A stretch of 64,000 nt of DNA. Source: Bemisia tabaci (taxonomy: Eukaryota; Arthropoda; Insecta; Hemiptera; Aleyrodidae). The stretch's first letter is position 1. Each line of letters starts with the position of its first letter. Where the stretch lies: assembly GCF_918797505.1 (NCBI RefSeq), contig NC_092799.1:31012597-31076596 (forward strand), read 5' to 3'. The translations under genes and the position numbers were made by a program. Below the pieces are notes generated by a model. That model was not told where the DNA came from. It worked only from the letters and a program-made list of their open reading frames with translations, and made no database searches. Positions 31,964-44,114 of the stretch are shown one piece after another.

Positions 31964-32490
31964 TAATTGAGTGCCACCATTTAATATAACTATCAATCCG
32001 TCCTTGGGATAGAGTCTCCGTAAAGTCCATATAGTTTCGTCTGTATCATTGTCGTATACGCAAGTTGTGATTTAATGAGAAGGCTTTAAATCTCTGATAC
32101 GTTGAGAGAAGTTGTTATGACATTGTATTCGTCAAAAGAAGACTTGGTTTGTTGTGTATCACGAATAGAAACTGTCAATGCTGATGACAGAACCTTCTGT
32201 TCACAGGACTCCTGCACTTCCTTTGTTGTATGTACAGAGCTTTGATTCAAAAACTTGGTTTTTCCTCTAAATTGCACTTTGACTTTAGCGTATCCCAGGC
32301 ACTTAAAAGGTTCTTTGGTAAAACTGAAAAATGGCCTATTTGTAGGATGTAGGAGTGTGTTCGGAAACAGTTTTTTAAAGGTGTGGACATTGATGACTGA
32401 ACAAGCGCTACCGGTGTCTAACTCCATTTTGACGAGTTGATCGTTAATGTAAACTTCTAAAAAAGTTGGGGGTGGTGGGTGGAGCGTTGC
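31964..32490 (-). pseudogene. Ty3/gypsy-like retropepsin fragment
   Basis: The minus frame 32086-32427 opens with the aspartic protease signature ELDTGSACSVI and continues with a KLFPN, then SFTKEPFKCLGYAKV layout seen in gypsy pol proteins. The reading extends upstream in frame to about 32490 without an ATG (FLEVYINDQLVK). No reverse transcriptase, integrase or LTR is visible nearby. A TGCACTTCCTTTGTT block near 32212 recurs at about 32490. The mariner TIR marks the other border. Confidence 0.8.
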
Positions 32491-33407
32491 ACTTCCTTTG
32501 TTATACGTACAGAGTTTTTCTGTCGTGAGAGCAGAACATCGGTCATGAGCACAAAGTATTCTGTCCTCATACCAAAAACTTCTATGGCTGTAGCAAAGAA
32601 ACTACAGAAGCCTTGTGAAAGGAACTTTTTTTTAGTGCTCTTTCGTGCAACAGGCCATTCTTCTCTATTTATTCAGAAATTTTGAAGTGGGTCAATTTTT
32701 GGGGAAATATTAGTAAGCGAACTTGAGGAAGTTTCCAACCGACGCGCAAATTTGATAACCACATCGTTGAGTTGTCTGACACCGAGGGAAATTCGTTTCA
32801 ATTAGCCCGCGCCCGCTCCATTTCATGCAACTCTATTATTTTCATACAATCTGATGCACACCGGCATGTTACCAGTATCGATTCACCCGAGTTCTCTCCA
32901 CGAACCCGAATGTCGGAATGTTCCGAGGGTAATGCACCGAATTAATTCCGAATTGTTCTTTCCCCTGGATTATTCATCTCCGTTTGTTTTTTGGAAGACA
33001 GAAGTTTCAAACGAAGCGTGCTCCCCAACTTTATCCCCCTCATTTATATTCACTATACACAGTCCCTTACAGGTTTTTTGTGATTTTTAAAGGCAGGTTT
33101 TCTCTCCGCTTCCGACCCCTTTTCAACGACCTTCTTCTGCGGACCATGCTCATCAGCGCACGCTCTCCATGGAGTGGGATTCATTACAACGAAGAAAACT
33201 GTTTCCTTATCAGCTGCTCGTCGCGCTTAGGAGGCTTATAATCAAAGGAGGTTACATTTTTATCGAGGCAAGGTGAGTTCACGTCAACCGACGTAAGTCA
33301 TCACGGCAAAAAGCTGGTTTAAGGTTGTCAGATAAGATTTCGATTGCCGTAACAACTCGTTTCCATTGCAACGAGTTTTTTCCTCAACGAAACGAGAAAG
33401 TGCCTTA
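32491..33407. other. Unassigned sequence
   Basis: Frames at 32854-33090 and 32984-33241 overlap and have no domain. Confidence 0.35.
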
Positions 33408-33693
33408 TGGCCTGGTTACACGATCAAATTCCCGTCAACTTCCGATCAAAATTATGACCAAGATGGCGGTCGATAGTTATCTAGATTGATGAGTAAAATC
33501 AATTAAAACAGCGTGTTGATTGAAATAAGCATGAAATGAGCACGGTTATGTGGAAATCAGATGATGGATGAGCCCCACAGCTCCATCATCCACCATCAAA
33601 TTTTTGCAGGCCGCAGAAATTTGATGGTAGATGGTGCGCACCAGTCACCATTTGATCGGAAATTGGTGGAAATTTGAGCGTGTAACCAGCGCA
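33408..33693. mobile_element. About 286-bp MITE with CTGGTTACACG arms
   Basis: CTGGTTACACGATCAAATTC at the left is inverted at the right (AAATTTGAGCGTGTAACCAG), and the match extends to TTCCGATCAAA, about 41 bp. Flanking TTA and CTA suggest a 3-bp target, which together with the GGTTACACG arms would fit a PIF/Harbinger-type MITE. Confidence 0.8.
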
Positions 33694-34379
33694 CTAGAAA
33701 CGGGTCTCTTTTTGCAGTTAGTTTGATTTGTTTTTCATTCCGCCCAATTTTTTGAATCATGTTACTTACTATATATCATTACAAGTCTGACACAAAAAGG
33801 TCTTAAATGGACTACTTTCTGAAACATATCTGTTTAAATCAGAAGGATCCTAATTGAATATTTATCTCAATAGAATTCCAGTTACGTTTACAAAATTGAA
33901 GAAATGTCCTGATCTTTTACAAAAGTCCGCAGTTTTCAGTCGACTTCGAGTGGATTTTTTTGCGGGAAATAATTGACAAAGGTCTCTCATGATTCAGTTA
34001 AAACGATTTTCTAAATGTAAATATCTCAAAATCTGAAGATTTATGTCATTCATTTGAAAAATTGCTGTCGCATCTGCATTTACCGACTTGCAGTGTATCA
34101 ATGTTTCATATATGTATTTGAATCCGTGCCAATTAAATCCTGAAGAAAATCTTGAGTGTTATTATGAGCTTACCTTTTGGTTTTTGTTGTGGTTGTTGAA
34201 TACTTCAAAAGATAAAACCTGTGAACACAATCAGGCATACTATTATTAACAATTTGGAATTTATTTTGCAGTTAAAGAATTACGAATCAAAGTACTTTAT
34301 GTTTTGTGTTTTTAGCGTTTAATCGTGCTTTTAAAAATGGCATTATGAATCGGTAGTGAAGTATGATTTCAACGTGTAG
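33694..34379. other. Unassigned sequence
   Basis: AT-rich; nothing recognised. Confidence 0.4.
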
Positions 34380-34556
34380 ACTCCTCTAAATAAGCGCAAC
34401 TGCGACTCGCGGCATCTGATCGGCACTACTGCGGTGTTTAGTACCCAGCTCTACTGCCTTTCAATGCTGAGCAGTACAGCAGCGCTTAGACGCCAGCCCT
34501 CAACGGCCCACCACTAACGGCCAGTAATGCTCAGCACTAACGTTGTTTTTTCCGTG
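34380..34556. mobile_element. Right-half fragment of the CACGG-end tRNA-bearing element
   Basis: It contains GCGGCATCTGATCGGCACTA, CGCTTAGACGCCAGCCCTCAA and the terminal GTTTTTTCCGTG, matching the right half of 1666-2119. Confidence 0.85.
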
Positions 34557-34711
34557 ATCATTTTTATCTCTCTTACAATTTGTGAATTATGTGTTGTCTC
34601 GGGATCAATCCATTCGGTAGTTTCCAGCACTTACATACGGAATTTATCAAATTTCAGACTCCTTTAAAGTTTCCATTGTTCTTGATTAGTATCTGTAATG
34701 TATGTGCAACG

Positions 34712-34946
34712 CACGGAAAAAACGAGCTTAGGGTTGGGACCTACATGTTAGTGCTGGACACTAACGAGGGTTAGATCAAATGGAGCCAGCAAGTCAGAGG
34801 AGTGCTGGGCACTAAACAGCTCGAGGCTGGGTCACTAAGGAAGAAGTAGTGTCAAGCCCTAAAGTGACTTTGGAGCGAGCGTAAAATATGAAACGCCTCC
34901 GCCTGGGATCGAACTCGGGTTGCGCCGGTGGAAGACCAGCGCGTTA
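34712..34946 (-). mobile_element. CACGG-end tRNA-bearing element, left half (split copy)
   Basis: It starts CACGGAAAAAACGAG and stops inside the tRNA-like segment at GCGCGTTA. The remaining half resumes at 38402. Together the halves give 445 bp, near the 454 bp of the intact copy. Confidence 0.93.
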
Positions 34947-35596
34947 TGCAGACGACCCTCCCTGCCGAGATACGGCAAACGAGTTTCACCGAAAAACCTT
35001 CAATTTTCTGCACAAACCACAAACCGTTGAGAAGCTGTTTGTGAGGTTATAAACACAGTTTTGATAACAGAGATAAGGGCTGGTATGCTGATAACAATAG
35101 TGCAATCATGGGCAATTCTAGGACGACGTAATAATCCTAAAATTTCATGAAATAATTCATTTTTTCTTAGCCAGATTAGTTCGGTACTAGAAATTCATAT
35201 TCAAAGCTATTCACTCAATCCAGGTTCTCTAATTTTCGTGTCACTTTCATAGTTCTGTTGCAAAAGTTCAAAACTTAAGTTGTACTTATCCCTATTCATC
35301 GCATCGTGTTTCTTTTACAGCCAATTAGTATCAATCAATTTTTTGTTCTTTACGCTCAAACTGCATAGTACTTGTATATCATGCTGTTTGATGAGTGGAT
35401 AAAAATTGAGGAGTTGAATCATCGGATTCTTCAGAAAGAAACATCTTTTAATTGCATTGACAAAATACCTGTCACACTTCAACTTAACAATCCGCAATGT
35501 ATAAATTTTTGCTCATTCTTGTTTCTTACTGGAGGTTCGCCTTCTTGGGCCCTAATATTCTGGATCTATATGTTTTGATGAGAGACATCATTATAT

Positions 35597-35887
35597 AGTG
35601 CTAATCAGATGCCGCGAGACGTAGTTGCGCTTAACAGGTGTAAATTCACCCATGAGACGTCGGAGTCACGATAGCCTGGTGGTAACGCGCTGGTCTTCCA
35701 CCGGCGCAACCCGAGTTCGATCCCAGGCGGAGGCGTTTCATATTTTACGCTCGCTCCAAAGTCACTTTAGGGCTTGACACTACTTCTTCCTTAGTGACCC
35801 AGCCTCGAGCTGTTTAGTGCCCAGCACTCCTCTGACTTGCTGGCTCCATTTGACCTAACCCTCGTTAGTGCCCAGCACTAACATGTA
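35597..35887 (+). mobile_element. Fragment of the CACGG-end element with tRNA-like segment, plus orientation
   Basis: It is in the opposite orientation to 34712-34946 and lacks both termini. The tRNA-like part is about 35664-35735: TAGCCTGGTGGTAACGCG (A box), a CTGGT/ACCGG anticodon-like stem around CTTCC, and GAGTTCGATCCC (B box). The acceptor strands do not pair. Confidence 0.88.
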
Positions 35888-37013
35888 GAGCCAAAGATTC
35901 AACCAGCAATTCTTGATATTGATTCCCTACAACTCAGTAAAGGATTCAGCCACCCTCAATTAAGAATGAGAGGTCATATTGATGGTGCAAGTGTGTTCAC
36001 AAGTTTTTAACTTTAATATATCATAATTGTATACAAAAATGTTGAATTTCCTTTCCCCTCTTTAAAGCGATTAATCTTGTAAACTGTAAGTGAAACTTCA
36101 TCTCGCTCATTAATTTCTTTACAGCCAATAATTGTTTTACTGTTCACAATTTACTCTTAGAGGAAAATGAGCTTCATTCAATGAACTCCGACTCGTCCAA
36201 GTGATTGTGAAAATTTTGGAACTAACCAGATATTCTCGTGAATAACGCCAATGACACATTTTTCCTCTGTGTATGGGCATCATTGAAAAAAGCTTATGTT
36301 ATTTATCATTTTATTTCTTTGATCTCCTGTAAGAAAGTGACACATTAGGCTTTAAATTTTTTCATGATGCTGCTGATCAGCTTCCTACCGTTTTTGCAAT
36401 TGGGGGAAAATTACAAATCAAATGAGATTTGACTAATTGCTCTCAGTATGCTTATTGAAGAAAAAAAATAAAAGCAGGGCATCTCGGTTTTTTTTGCAAT
36501 ATGATCGACAGTCTCCCTGTCAAAGACATCTAGGCATCCTTGATCAAATCAAGCTATCAAATGGCTAAGGCCGGAAACTTTTTCTTTAAATAAAAATGGC
36601 CCACTTGTTTGATGGGATGAGTGAACTCCGATTAACCAGCTTAGCTACATCAAATACCTGCGGGCTGCTGGTAAGTATTTCGAAAAAAGTCTCTGACCTC
36701 GTCAATTTGATTTTAACTCTGAAATCTCTATTAAGTAGGTAGTACCTGCTCCTGCCAATGCTTTCAAGCAGATGTTACTTACTTATCACTTGGTCGACTT
36801 GAGAAAGTGATGGGTTACAAAAATTGCAGAATCCACTGCTGATTTTAAAAGTAGCTACTGAAATACTCATGCTTGGATTCTAGCATGCCAACATGTTTCG
36901 TGATGGGAATGTAGATAGAAATGTGATGTATAAGTAACAATCAAGGAAAATGGGGCTCAAGGTGAAAGCACACAATTTTCAATTATCAAAAACCATGACC
37001 AAAGTTATCACTA

Positions 37014-37294
37014 TAAGCCCAATTCACATGCACTATCAGACTTTTTATCCAACATGCCTAATTGGACGAAAAGTTGGATTGAAAGTTGGATAGTGTGATA
37101 CTGACGCGATAAAAGACAATTTGATGAAAAACGGAACAGAAGCTTGAATGTGATGTCACATTCAACGTGGCGCCTCCAATTGGATGGAAAGTTGAACAGA
37201 AAGTAATTGAATGACATTTTTTTGCATTCAACTTTCCATCCTACTTTTCGTCCAATTATATTGGATGAAAATTTTGATAGTGTGAATTGGGCTT
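37014..37294. mobile_element. 281-bp MITE with AAGCCCAATTCACA arms
   Basis: AAGCCCAATTCACATGCACTA at the left is inverted at the right (GATAGTGTGAATTGGGCTT). TA lies outside each end. Inner words such as CCAATTGGATGGAAAGTTG also pair across the element. The frames here are by-products. Confidence 0.82.
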
Positions 37295-38401
37295 TACCTA
37301 TTTTCTGTTCCCCTTCTAAATACCTCCATGAATATACGATTCAAACTTTAGGTCCTTTTCTGCCGGGCTCAATTACACATGGACTAAGTATTTAGGTAAT
37401 GTAGATGCACCAAACTTGAACCGTAGGAAATAGATTCAAAGGTTTAATCCTCTACAATGATGAGGACCAAGTTTGAGGATTTTTTGCAACGTTAAAAATA
37501 TTTTGACAGAGAAAAATTTAAGGCTCTTGTTTGATGCAAAACTACTCCCAAGTCATTTTTTCCACAATGCACCTAGCATTGATAATGATTGCAAGGATCG
37601 AAAAGCTTCGGCTATAATCTAATAAATATCTTTCTTAACACCTTGGTGTTATGTATTCACATATTCCTACTATAAGTAATGCACTTTATTGCATTTTTGT
37701 CAAACTAATCGTTCAAATGATGATACTGCGATGTTGCTTACAAGTTTCTAGGAATTTCAAGGAACAATGAGTCAAAATTGCATCACGACATCAAGTCTAA
37801 TGATATTGAGATCCTGTCAGTAGTTCAGCATCAATATTGCTGGATGAAAACCCAGTTTGCTTATGAGGAAAGCATCAGTATTTGCTGCTCTCAATTCGAA
37901 CTTTATCAGGTATTGCGGAACATGTATGAAATGGTAAGAAAAGAGGAACTAATCTAGCCATCATAACCAGAGACAAATCATGATGGGTGGATGACATGGC
38001 AAAATGTAATGTGTGTAATAGTAGTGTAACGGAATAGAAAGGAGAGCGATGTCAATGACGGTGAAGAATGGATCTATCAGCCTTCACAACATGGCAACGG
38101 TACTATGATCTTCCTGGCTAAGATTCTCACTGATACTTCTTGCATCCTTGGAAGCATTCTGTTTTGACACAAACAGAAGCTTCACGAAAATTCAAATGAG
38201 TAGCTCATGTACATAAAGGAAAAATATGTAAAATATATACATTACAAAAATATAGACAAAAATACAATGGCAGTGATAGCAGTGATAAGAGGAAATCAGT
38301 TTCAAAAGCGCGGTGTTGACGTTGAGATAGTTGAGAGGTGACACTCCTTGGTGTACGTTGCTTGTCGTTTGCCGCATCTCAGCAGGAAGCAAAAACCGTT
38401 A

Positions 38402-38612
38402 CCACCAGGCTATGGTGACTCCGACGTCTCTTGGGTGAATTTACACCTGTTAAGCACAACTACGTCTCGCGGCATCTGATTAGCACTACTCATGTTCAGT
38501 GCCCACCTGTACTGCCTTCCGGTGTTGAGCGGTACAGCGCTTAGACGCCAGCCCTCAACTACTCCCCACTAAACGGCCAGTAGTGCTCAACACTAGTCTT
38601 GTTTTTTCCGTG
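38402..38612 (-). mobile_element. CACGG-end tRNA-bearing element, right half (split copy)
   Basis: It resumes the tRNA-like segment (ACCACCAGGCTATGGTGACTC) and ends GTTTTTTCCGTG, the exact inverse of the left end at 34712. Confidence 0.93.
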
Positions 38613-40875
38613 CGGCTTAGTTATATTTTTTACCTCGAGCGCCCTTTTTATTCGGGGAGAAATGAGAGAATCGGAAGGTTTTGTAAGCGTTGAAACCCTA
38701 ATGCAGGCAACTCGTGCTTGTTAAGTTCTTCAACGATGCACGACCAAAGAAACTACGTACATTTTCTTTGATCTCGGTCGAAAATATAAGTCGCAGTTTG
38801 GAACGAACGTGGAACTGCCTGGCCTCCTAGCAAGAGCACTTGGAACTTTTGCCCGGAGCGACTACATTACCTGAAGGGCACTTGGAGCCGATTTTGACGT
38901 GATCAGCTCTCCTTGCATCCTCATCCGATAAGCTTTCGAATTAACCGATGCAAAACAGATGCAAATTGAGCCTCTGCCCGGGTAGAGTGACTGAAAGTTC
39001 CATCTAATTGAACGAGCACTTGAAAAATGCCTCGGTGAGTGAATTATGTAAGACGTTGTCACTTAACGCAGAAATGCTGTGTTGTTCGTTATTCTAATAG
39101 ACTCTCATTAACGTAATCTAAATGCAAGTGCATTTTCCCAGGGATGCTCTCGCAAGACGGTATCATGATATCGTGGCAAGTCAAAAGGCTTCGGCATTAC
39201 ATCGGGGTCAAAATACGAGTCGGTAATTCCTGTAAAAGTTATACCCATGGAATTTTCTAAAAAATGAGCTTACATTGGTGCAGGGAGTAAATCGGAAATC
39301 AAATTTCTCCGATTTCAAGTGAACTATTTTGGTTGGATAAAATTATTTAGTCTATTTCGTGGGCGGTCTAAACCCTTTTTAACCTCGAACACGTTTATTT
39401 TATAATTATTTGTTTTTTTCTTTCTTTCTGTTTTTTTAAGTAATTGAGGTTGTCATCGATGAGACGTTAAATTTCTTTAAAGTAGAAAAGAATATTTAAA
39501 TTGAAAAAATAAATATTATAATTGTCGTTATTTTTCTCTTTGGAGGAAACTATTTTGCGCGACAATCGACGCCCAGATTTTTGATACCTATCCTAGCTTT
39601 TCATAAAGCTTAGTTCAACCGGTGAGTGATATTGACATGTCTCCAAATTGAAAAAAAAGGCTACCACTTTTCAGTGTTACTTTAGATTGCGGAGAGGAAA
39701 CCGTCAACGATTTCAGCCTTATTCTCCTCTTTTTTTGTTTGAAAAATAAGTGATTAACTATTAGGCATTGATCAAATGCAGAATTCTCATACACACACTC
39801 CAACAGCCACAACAGTATACGCAAAGCATATCTCTTTTACAGGGTTCTCCTGAAAAAGTAAGTTTGACTCAAATGAGGAAACGAAAATTATGGGATTTCC
39901 TTGAAACCCGCGCAACCCTGCTTATTGCAGATTACTTTGATCCCGCAAAAGCTGCTTAAGCTTGCGAGACTTTCATATAAAACTTTTCCGACTGCTTTAA
40001 CCGTCTTGGTAATCTAGACGTCTTTTACCGCTTAAAATAAGATTGAGGGATCTAGTGCATAAGTCTCTCCTTTCAAGTTCCGTCAGATCGGACAGCTAGA
40101 ATATTTGAAAACGATTCCGAGCCACACTTTCATACAAAGCCTTCAAACCCGTTCTCTTATGCAAATTTTCGAACTTTAAATTATGACAGCTCCTTGCTCT
40201 GTCGGCTTTGTTTCTGCATTAGCTACATGACTTTACCTCCCCACTTCTTCATGCTCCTTCTGCAGAACTATCCATACTTATTCAAAGGCCTCATTATTTC
40301 AACGTCTGATTTACTTTGTTTAAAACTTGATTTACTTTGGAGAAAAGGTCATCAGTCCACGGTCGTGTGACGAGCCGTCAAAAGAAATCCGATCGAGTTC
40401 CATACACGGATCTTTGTGCCGCCTTTTGTTGCCAACTTGCGCGCTGTAAATGCCGTACCTCATTGAGGTGGTTTTTAAATGTATACATGGTGCTAATTTT
40501 GAATAGAGATTTGCAATGCGGATGAGAACTGTAAATTGTTTATTTTTGCAACATTGTTCCTCCTTTCTATTGAGGTCAGAGGCCTGTTTGTCCATCTTCA
40601 ACTCCAAGGATTTTTCGTAACCATTCGTAAACTTATAATTAAACAAATTTACCTAGTCGTTTATTGCATTGGTCTCCACATTGTTTTTATCATGAAATAA
40701 TCAAATATAAATTTAAGTTCCACTAATATTTTAGACTACTGAAAGGTTTTAATATTGTGAGGGGTAGGTAAATGAAAATTTAGAAACATTTGGGGAAATG
40801 TTTAAGAATTAAATATCCGATTTATAGTTAGAATTTTAAAGCAATGTATAGAGTGAAAAAAAAATTATCTCCTCC
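38613..40875. other. Unassigned sequence
   Basis: Several short frames (for example 39615-39824, 40332-40646) lack motifs. No inverted or tandem repeat was seen. Confidence 0.35.
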
Positions 40876-40949
40876 AAGGATGTTACTGTCCTTCCGAGGA
40901 CAAAAAACAGCTAAGGATGTTACTGTCCTTCCGAGGACAAAAAACAGCT
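40876..40949. repeat. 37-bp perfect tandem duplication
   Basis: AAGGATGTTACTGTCCTTCC starts at 40876 and 40913 and the 37-bp units appear identical. Each contains the near-palindrome TGTCCTTCCGAGGACA. Confidence 0.95.
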
Positions 40950-41924
40950 CGCCTTTTATGCCTTAGACGGTTGTCTAGGTTGTCTCTCATGTTTCCCCCT
41001 TAAAATTTTTTAATGAATGAATGCGCTTTTTTTCTTTACTACATATTTTCTCTGGGACTCAAAAAAGTGAAGTTAATCTTGCATTTTTCTCCTACTGCCC
41101 TACTCCTTATGCGCCATGATACCACCCGCAGATCCTGCATTTTTCTTTTCATTCACTTCATATTTCCCTCGAGGCGTAAGAGACAGATATCTTTTTGTAC
41201 TCCTGGAAAAAAAAAAACAACGAGACTCAGGTGTCAGGGTGTTTCCATTTGCTCGATTTCACTGCGTCAAACTAGGATCTCTCATCGTATTTGGAGGAAG
41301 CGTACTTTTGCATGTGAGGAATTTTAGGAACTTGAATCGGTCAATCTCTTACGTATCAAGCTGTCAGAGCCCCGTCTCACCTCAGCACTTTGCGAGATTA
41401 ATTATTGTAGTGGATAGTATTATTTAGTATAAACAACGGCTCTCAGAGCATTTTTTGATGCGTCAACAGACAATGATACAGGCTTGCTTACATCAAAATT
41501 GGTTAGTGCAGGGACATTATTAATCGTTTCCATCAAATGAACAAATTCATCGTTCTGAATCTGATTGAGACCACTCCCGTAAATTCTCTTTCTTGAGCCA
41601 TTTCTTCAACTTGTGTGTGTTTTTTTTCGACGAATTAGGAATGAACGATCGCAAGTAATTGACAACACCCAAATCTCTCTGCAAGTCCGTTATTTGGTTG
41701 GAGGTGGCATTTTTTGTGTGGCTTCAATGAATGTGCCTCCAATTGAAAGTGACTAAATCCAAATCTTTCAAAACGTCTTGATCTCCCCCCCCCCCCCCGT
41801 ATTATTTCAAAAATAAGCGATGAGCTATGAATACTAGATGAAATTTATTATTATGCTCAATCAGTCCGTCGCTCTGACATCTAAATAGCACATTTGGATT
41901 TTCAAAGACTGGTTTGAGAGAGAA
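40950..41924. other. Unassigned sequence with a C14 tract at 41785-41798
   Basis: Overlapping plus frames at 41013-41327 and 41116-41427 have no motif. Confidence 0.35.
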
Positions 41925-42425
41925 TGACTACCCTTCTCGTTACTTTATTGATTGCAGGATGTCATAAAATACGGAGTTATAATATCATGCATGACATTTA
42001 AATAGACGAGAAGCATTTAAGGAGGAAAAAACGAAAAGAAAATGTGGATTTGATGAGTTATTTTTCACAGTGTATCGAAAACCTGTGAGCTCTCCACCGC
42101 ATAATTTTACAATATTTCGTAAACTTTCAAAGCTTGATTGTCTGCCTAGGCATTTGACAAAATGCCTGATTTAACTGACTACCCTTCTCGTTACTATATT
42201 GATTGCAGGATTTCATAAAATACAGAGTTATAAAGTCATGACATTTAAATACACGAGAAGCATTTAAGGGGGAAAAAACGAGAAGAAAATGTGGATTCGA
42301 TGAGTTATTGTTCACAGTGTATCGAAAACCTGTGAGCTCTTCACCGCATAAATTTACAATATTTCGTAAACTTTCAAAGCTCGACTGTCTGCCTAGGCAT
42401 TTGACAAAATGCCGGATTTAACTAA
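41925..42425. repeat. 251-bp tandem duplication
   Basis: TGACTACCCTTCTCGTTACT starts at 41925 and 42176. The units keep the same order of blocks, including CAGTGTATCGAAAACCTGTG, with scattered differences, so the event is not recent. Confidence 0.93.
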
Positions 42426-42934
42426 TTGCCTGCGACGTATGAAGCATCATGTGCACACGTGCATAAACTTATTTCGCGTCAGAAAAGCTACGAAAGCAAA
42501 ATATTTTTGCTCACTCGGCGGGGGAGGGGGGATCTTGAGTGATGTTAACACAGACTAGTGTCTGCTCGGAGAAAGCGCCCGTTCTTTTGACGGCAACATT
42601 GCTGTTTTTCATGGCAGCTCTCATGTTCGTACTCTTTGAGTCTTGGCGAGCATGAGTCGGGTTCAAAAGGCTGGAACGTCGTGTCGCTCGGCGCCCTGCT
42701 CTGCCCCGTCGAAGGATCGTCGAACATCAAACAGTCTCGTCCTTGGTAATTGAAATTACCCTGCACATCCACGTCTCAAAGTTCCTCTTGTTTACCGGCA
42801 GAGCAGTCCTTCGCTAATCATCCCTTAGCAATTGAGCAAACACCGCCGTCAAACCGTATGGTTCCTCCGAAAATCATACAAGTTCTTCCAAAGTCCTTGG
42901 TCTCTGAAAAACAGTAATCGATGAAAACACAATT
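42426..42934. other. Unassigned sequence
   Basis: The minus frame 42545-42772 has no recognisable family. Confidence 0.35.
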
Positions 42935-43165
42935 CACTGGAAAACTGAAAAACACATTGGATCTAGAGTCCAGACTCTTGAAAACATTGACAAGAAAAAA
43001 TACTCTTGATTCAATCGGATTTTTGCTTGAATCTAAACGAAATCCGCTTAAATTAAGAGGCTTGGTTCTTGATTTCAGCTAGATGCTGCTTGAATCAAGA
43101 GTACTTTTTCTTGTCGATGTTTTTAAGAGTCTGGACTCTAGATCCAATGTGGTTTTTTTCCAGTG
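42935..43165. mobile_element. 231-bp foldback MITE, GATCTAGAGTCC family, copy 5
   Basis: Complete CACTGG and CCAGTG ends and GATCTAGAGTCCAGACTC arms. The flanks are AATT and AACC, so no clean TA duplication. Confidence 0.9.
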
Positions 43166-43842
43166 AACCGACGTACACTATCGAGTCGATCAGAGAGGTC
43201 GGTCATGAAATTGTGGACTATAACTGCAAATTTGATGTTAAGTTAGTCTCATTTTAAATTTTAAGGGACGCTACTAATAGAAAATTTTACGAAAAAACCA
43301 ATGAAACCACTTTTAAACCTTCAAAGTTTTTTTTAATCGAGTCATAAACGTTTACAGTTTTATAATCTTGTCCGACCTCTCCGATTGCCACGATCCACTG
43401 TGCGACAATTTGCAGGACAAAGAAGAAACTTTGCCATTTTTGTAATTTAGTGGTTGGATCTGCACTTTTTTCTTACATTTCAGCGTCTTTGTAGCGCTCC
43501 TATGCAGAATTTGAAAAAACCTAAAACATCAGCTTGCGGATTTAATTCTGAAGAATGCCGCAAAGTCGCTAACTCATTTTCGTCATTTCGTCAGTCACGC
43601 GGTATTGTTCTGTAGCCCTCGTAATGGATATTCATTGAGTAGTGAACGAGGGAAATATAATACAACAAACAGGCGACAAAAAGAAGAGGCAATCGAAAAT
43701 TTGGGGTTTTTTAGGTGGTGCAAACTCGAGAATCCTGCCTTGCTACCGCAGAGAGCAACAAGCGGAATAATGCAGTTTTGAGGAATATAAAGCGTCTAAA
43801 CGGAAAACTCTACCTCAGTCTTAAGGTAAGTGAATCTTCCCT
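43166..43842. other. Unassigned sequence
   Basis: Nothing recognised. Confidence 0.4.
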
Positions 43843-44114
43843 CTCGGCTTTCGGCTCCCGCCGCTAGAGCTGTGGCGTGATATTTGAATTCCAACAACTT
43901 TGCCGTAAATGAATATGATCATCTGTTGTTCATGAAAAGGAACGAACATCCATCTTACTTCAAGCAAATGAAATTTTCCTAGAGAATTTCCTCGCTCTGA
44001 AATTGTTCATTTTTATGAAGAGCCGACATTCATGTTATTTTTTGGCCAAGACTGCGAAGTTGTTGAAATTCGAATTTCGCGCCACAGCTCTCGCGGCGGG
44101 AGTTGAAAGCCGAG
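43843..44114. mobile_element. 272-bp MITE with CTCGGCTTTC arms
   Basis: CTCGGCTTTCGGCTCCCGCC at the left is inverted at the right (GGCGGGAGTTGAAAGCCGAG), and AGCTGTGGCG...CCAACAACTT extends the match to about 58 bp. Confidence 0.82.

Larger units (their letters stand above)
34947..38396. mobile_element. 3,450-bp TIR element inserted in the CACGG-end element
   Basis: CGTTA at 34942-34946 and 38397-38401 is the apparent target duplication (5 bp, or 3 bp TTA plus chance). Near the ends, CCTGCCGAGATACGGCAAACGA is inverted as TCGTTTGCCGCATCTCAGCAGG. No frame inside resembles a transposase, so it is probably non-autonomous. It carries an inverted fragment of the CACGG-end family and a separate MITE. 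Confidence 0.85.

Noticed and set aside
31806..32030. 74-residue minus frame as a gypsy integrase piece
   Set aside because: It runs through the mariner terminal repeat and shows no integrase motif.
35664..35735. Functional tRNA gene
   Set aside because: A and B boxes are good, but the acceptor strands do not pair and the segment occurs in every copy of a mobile element.
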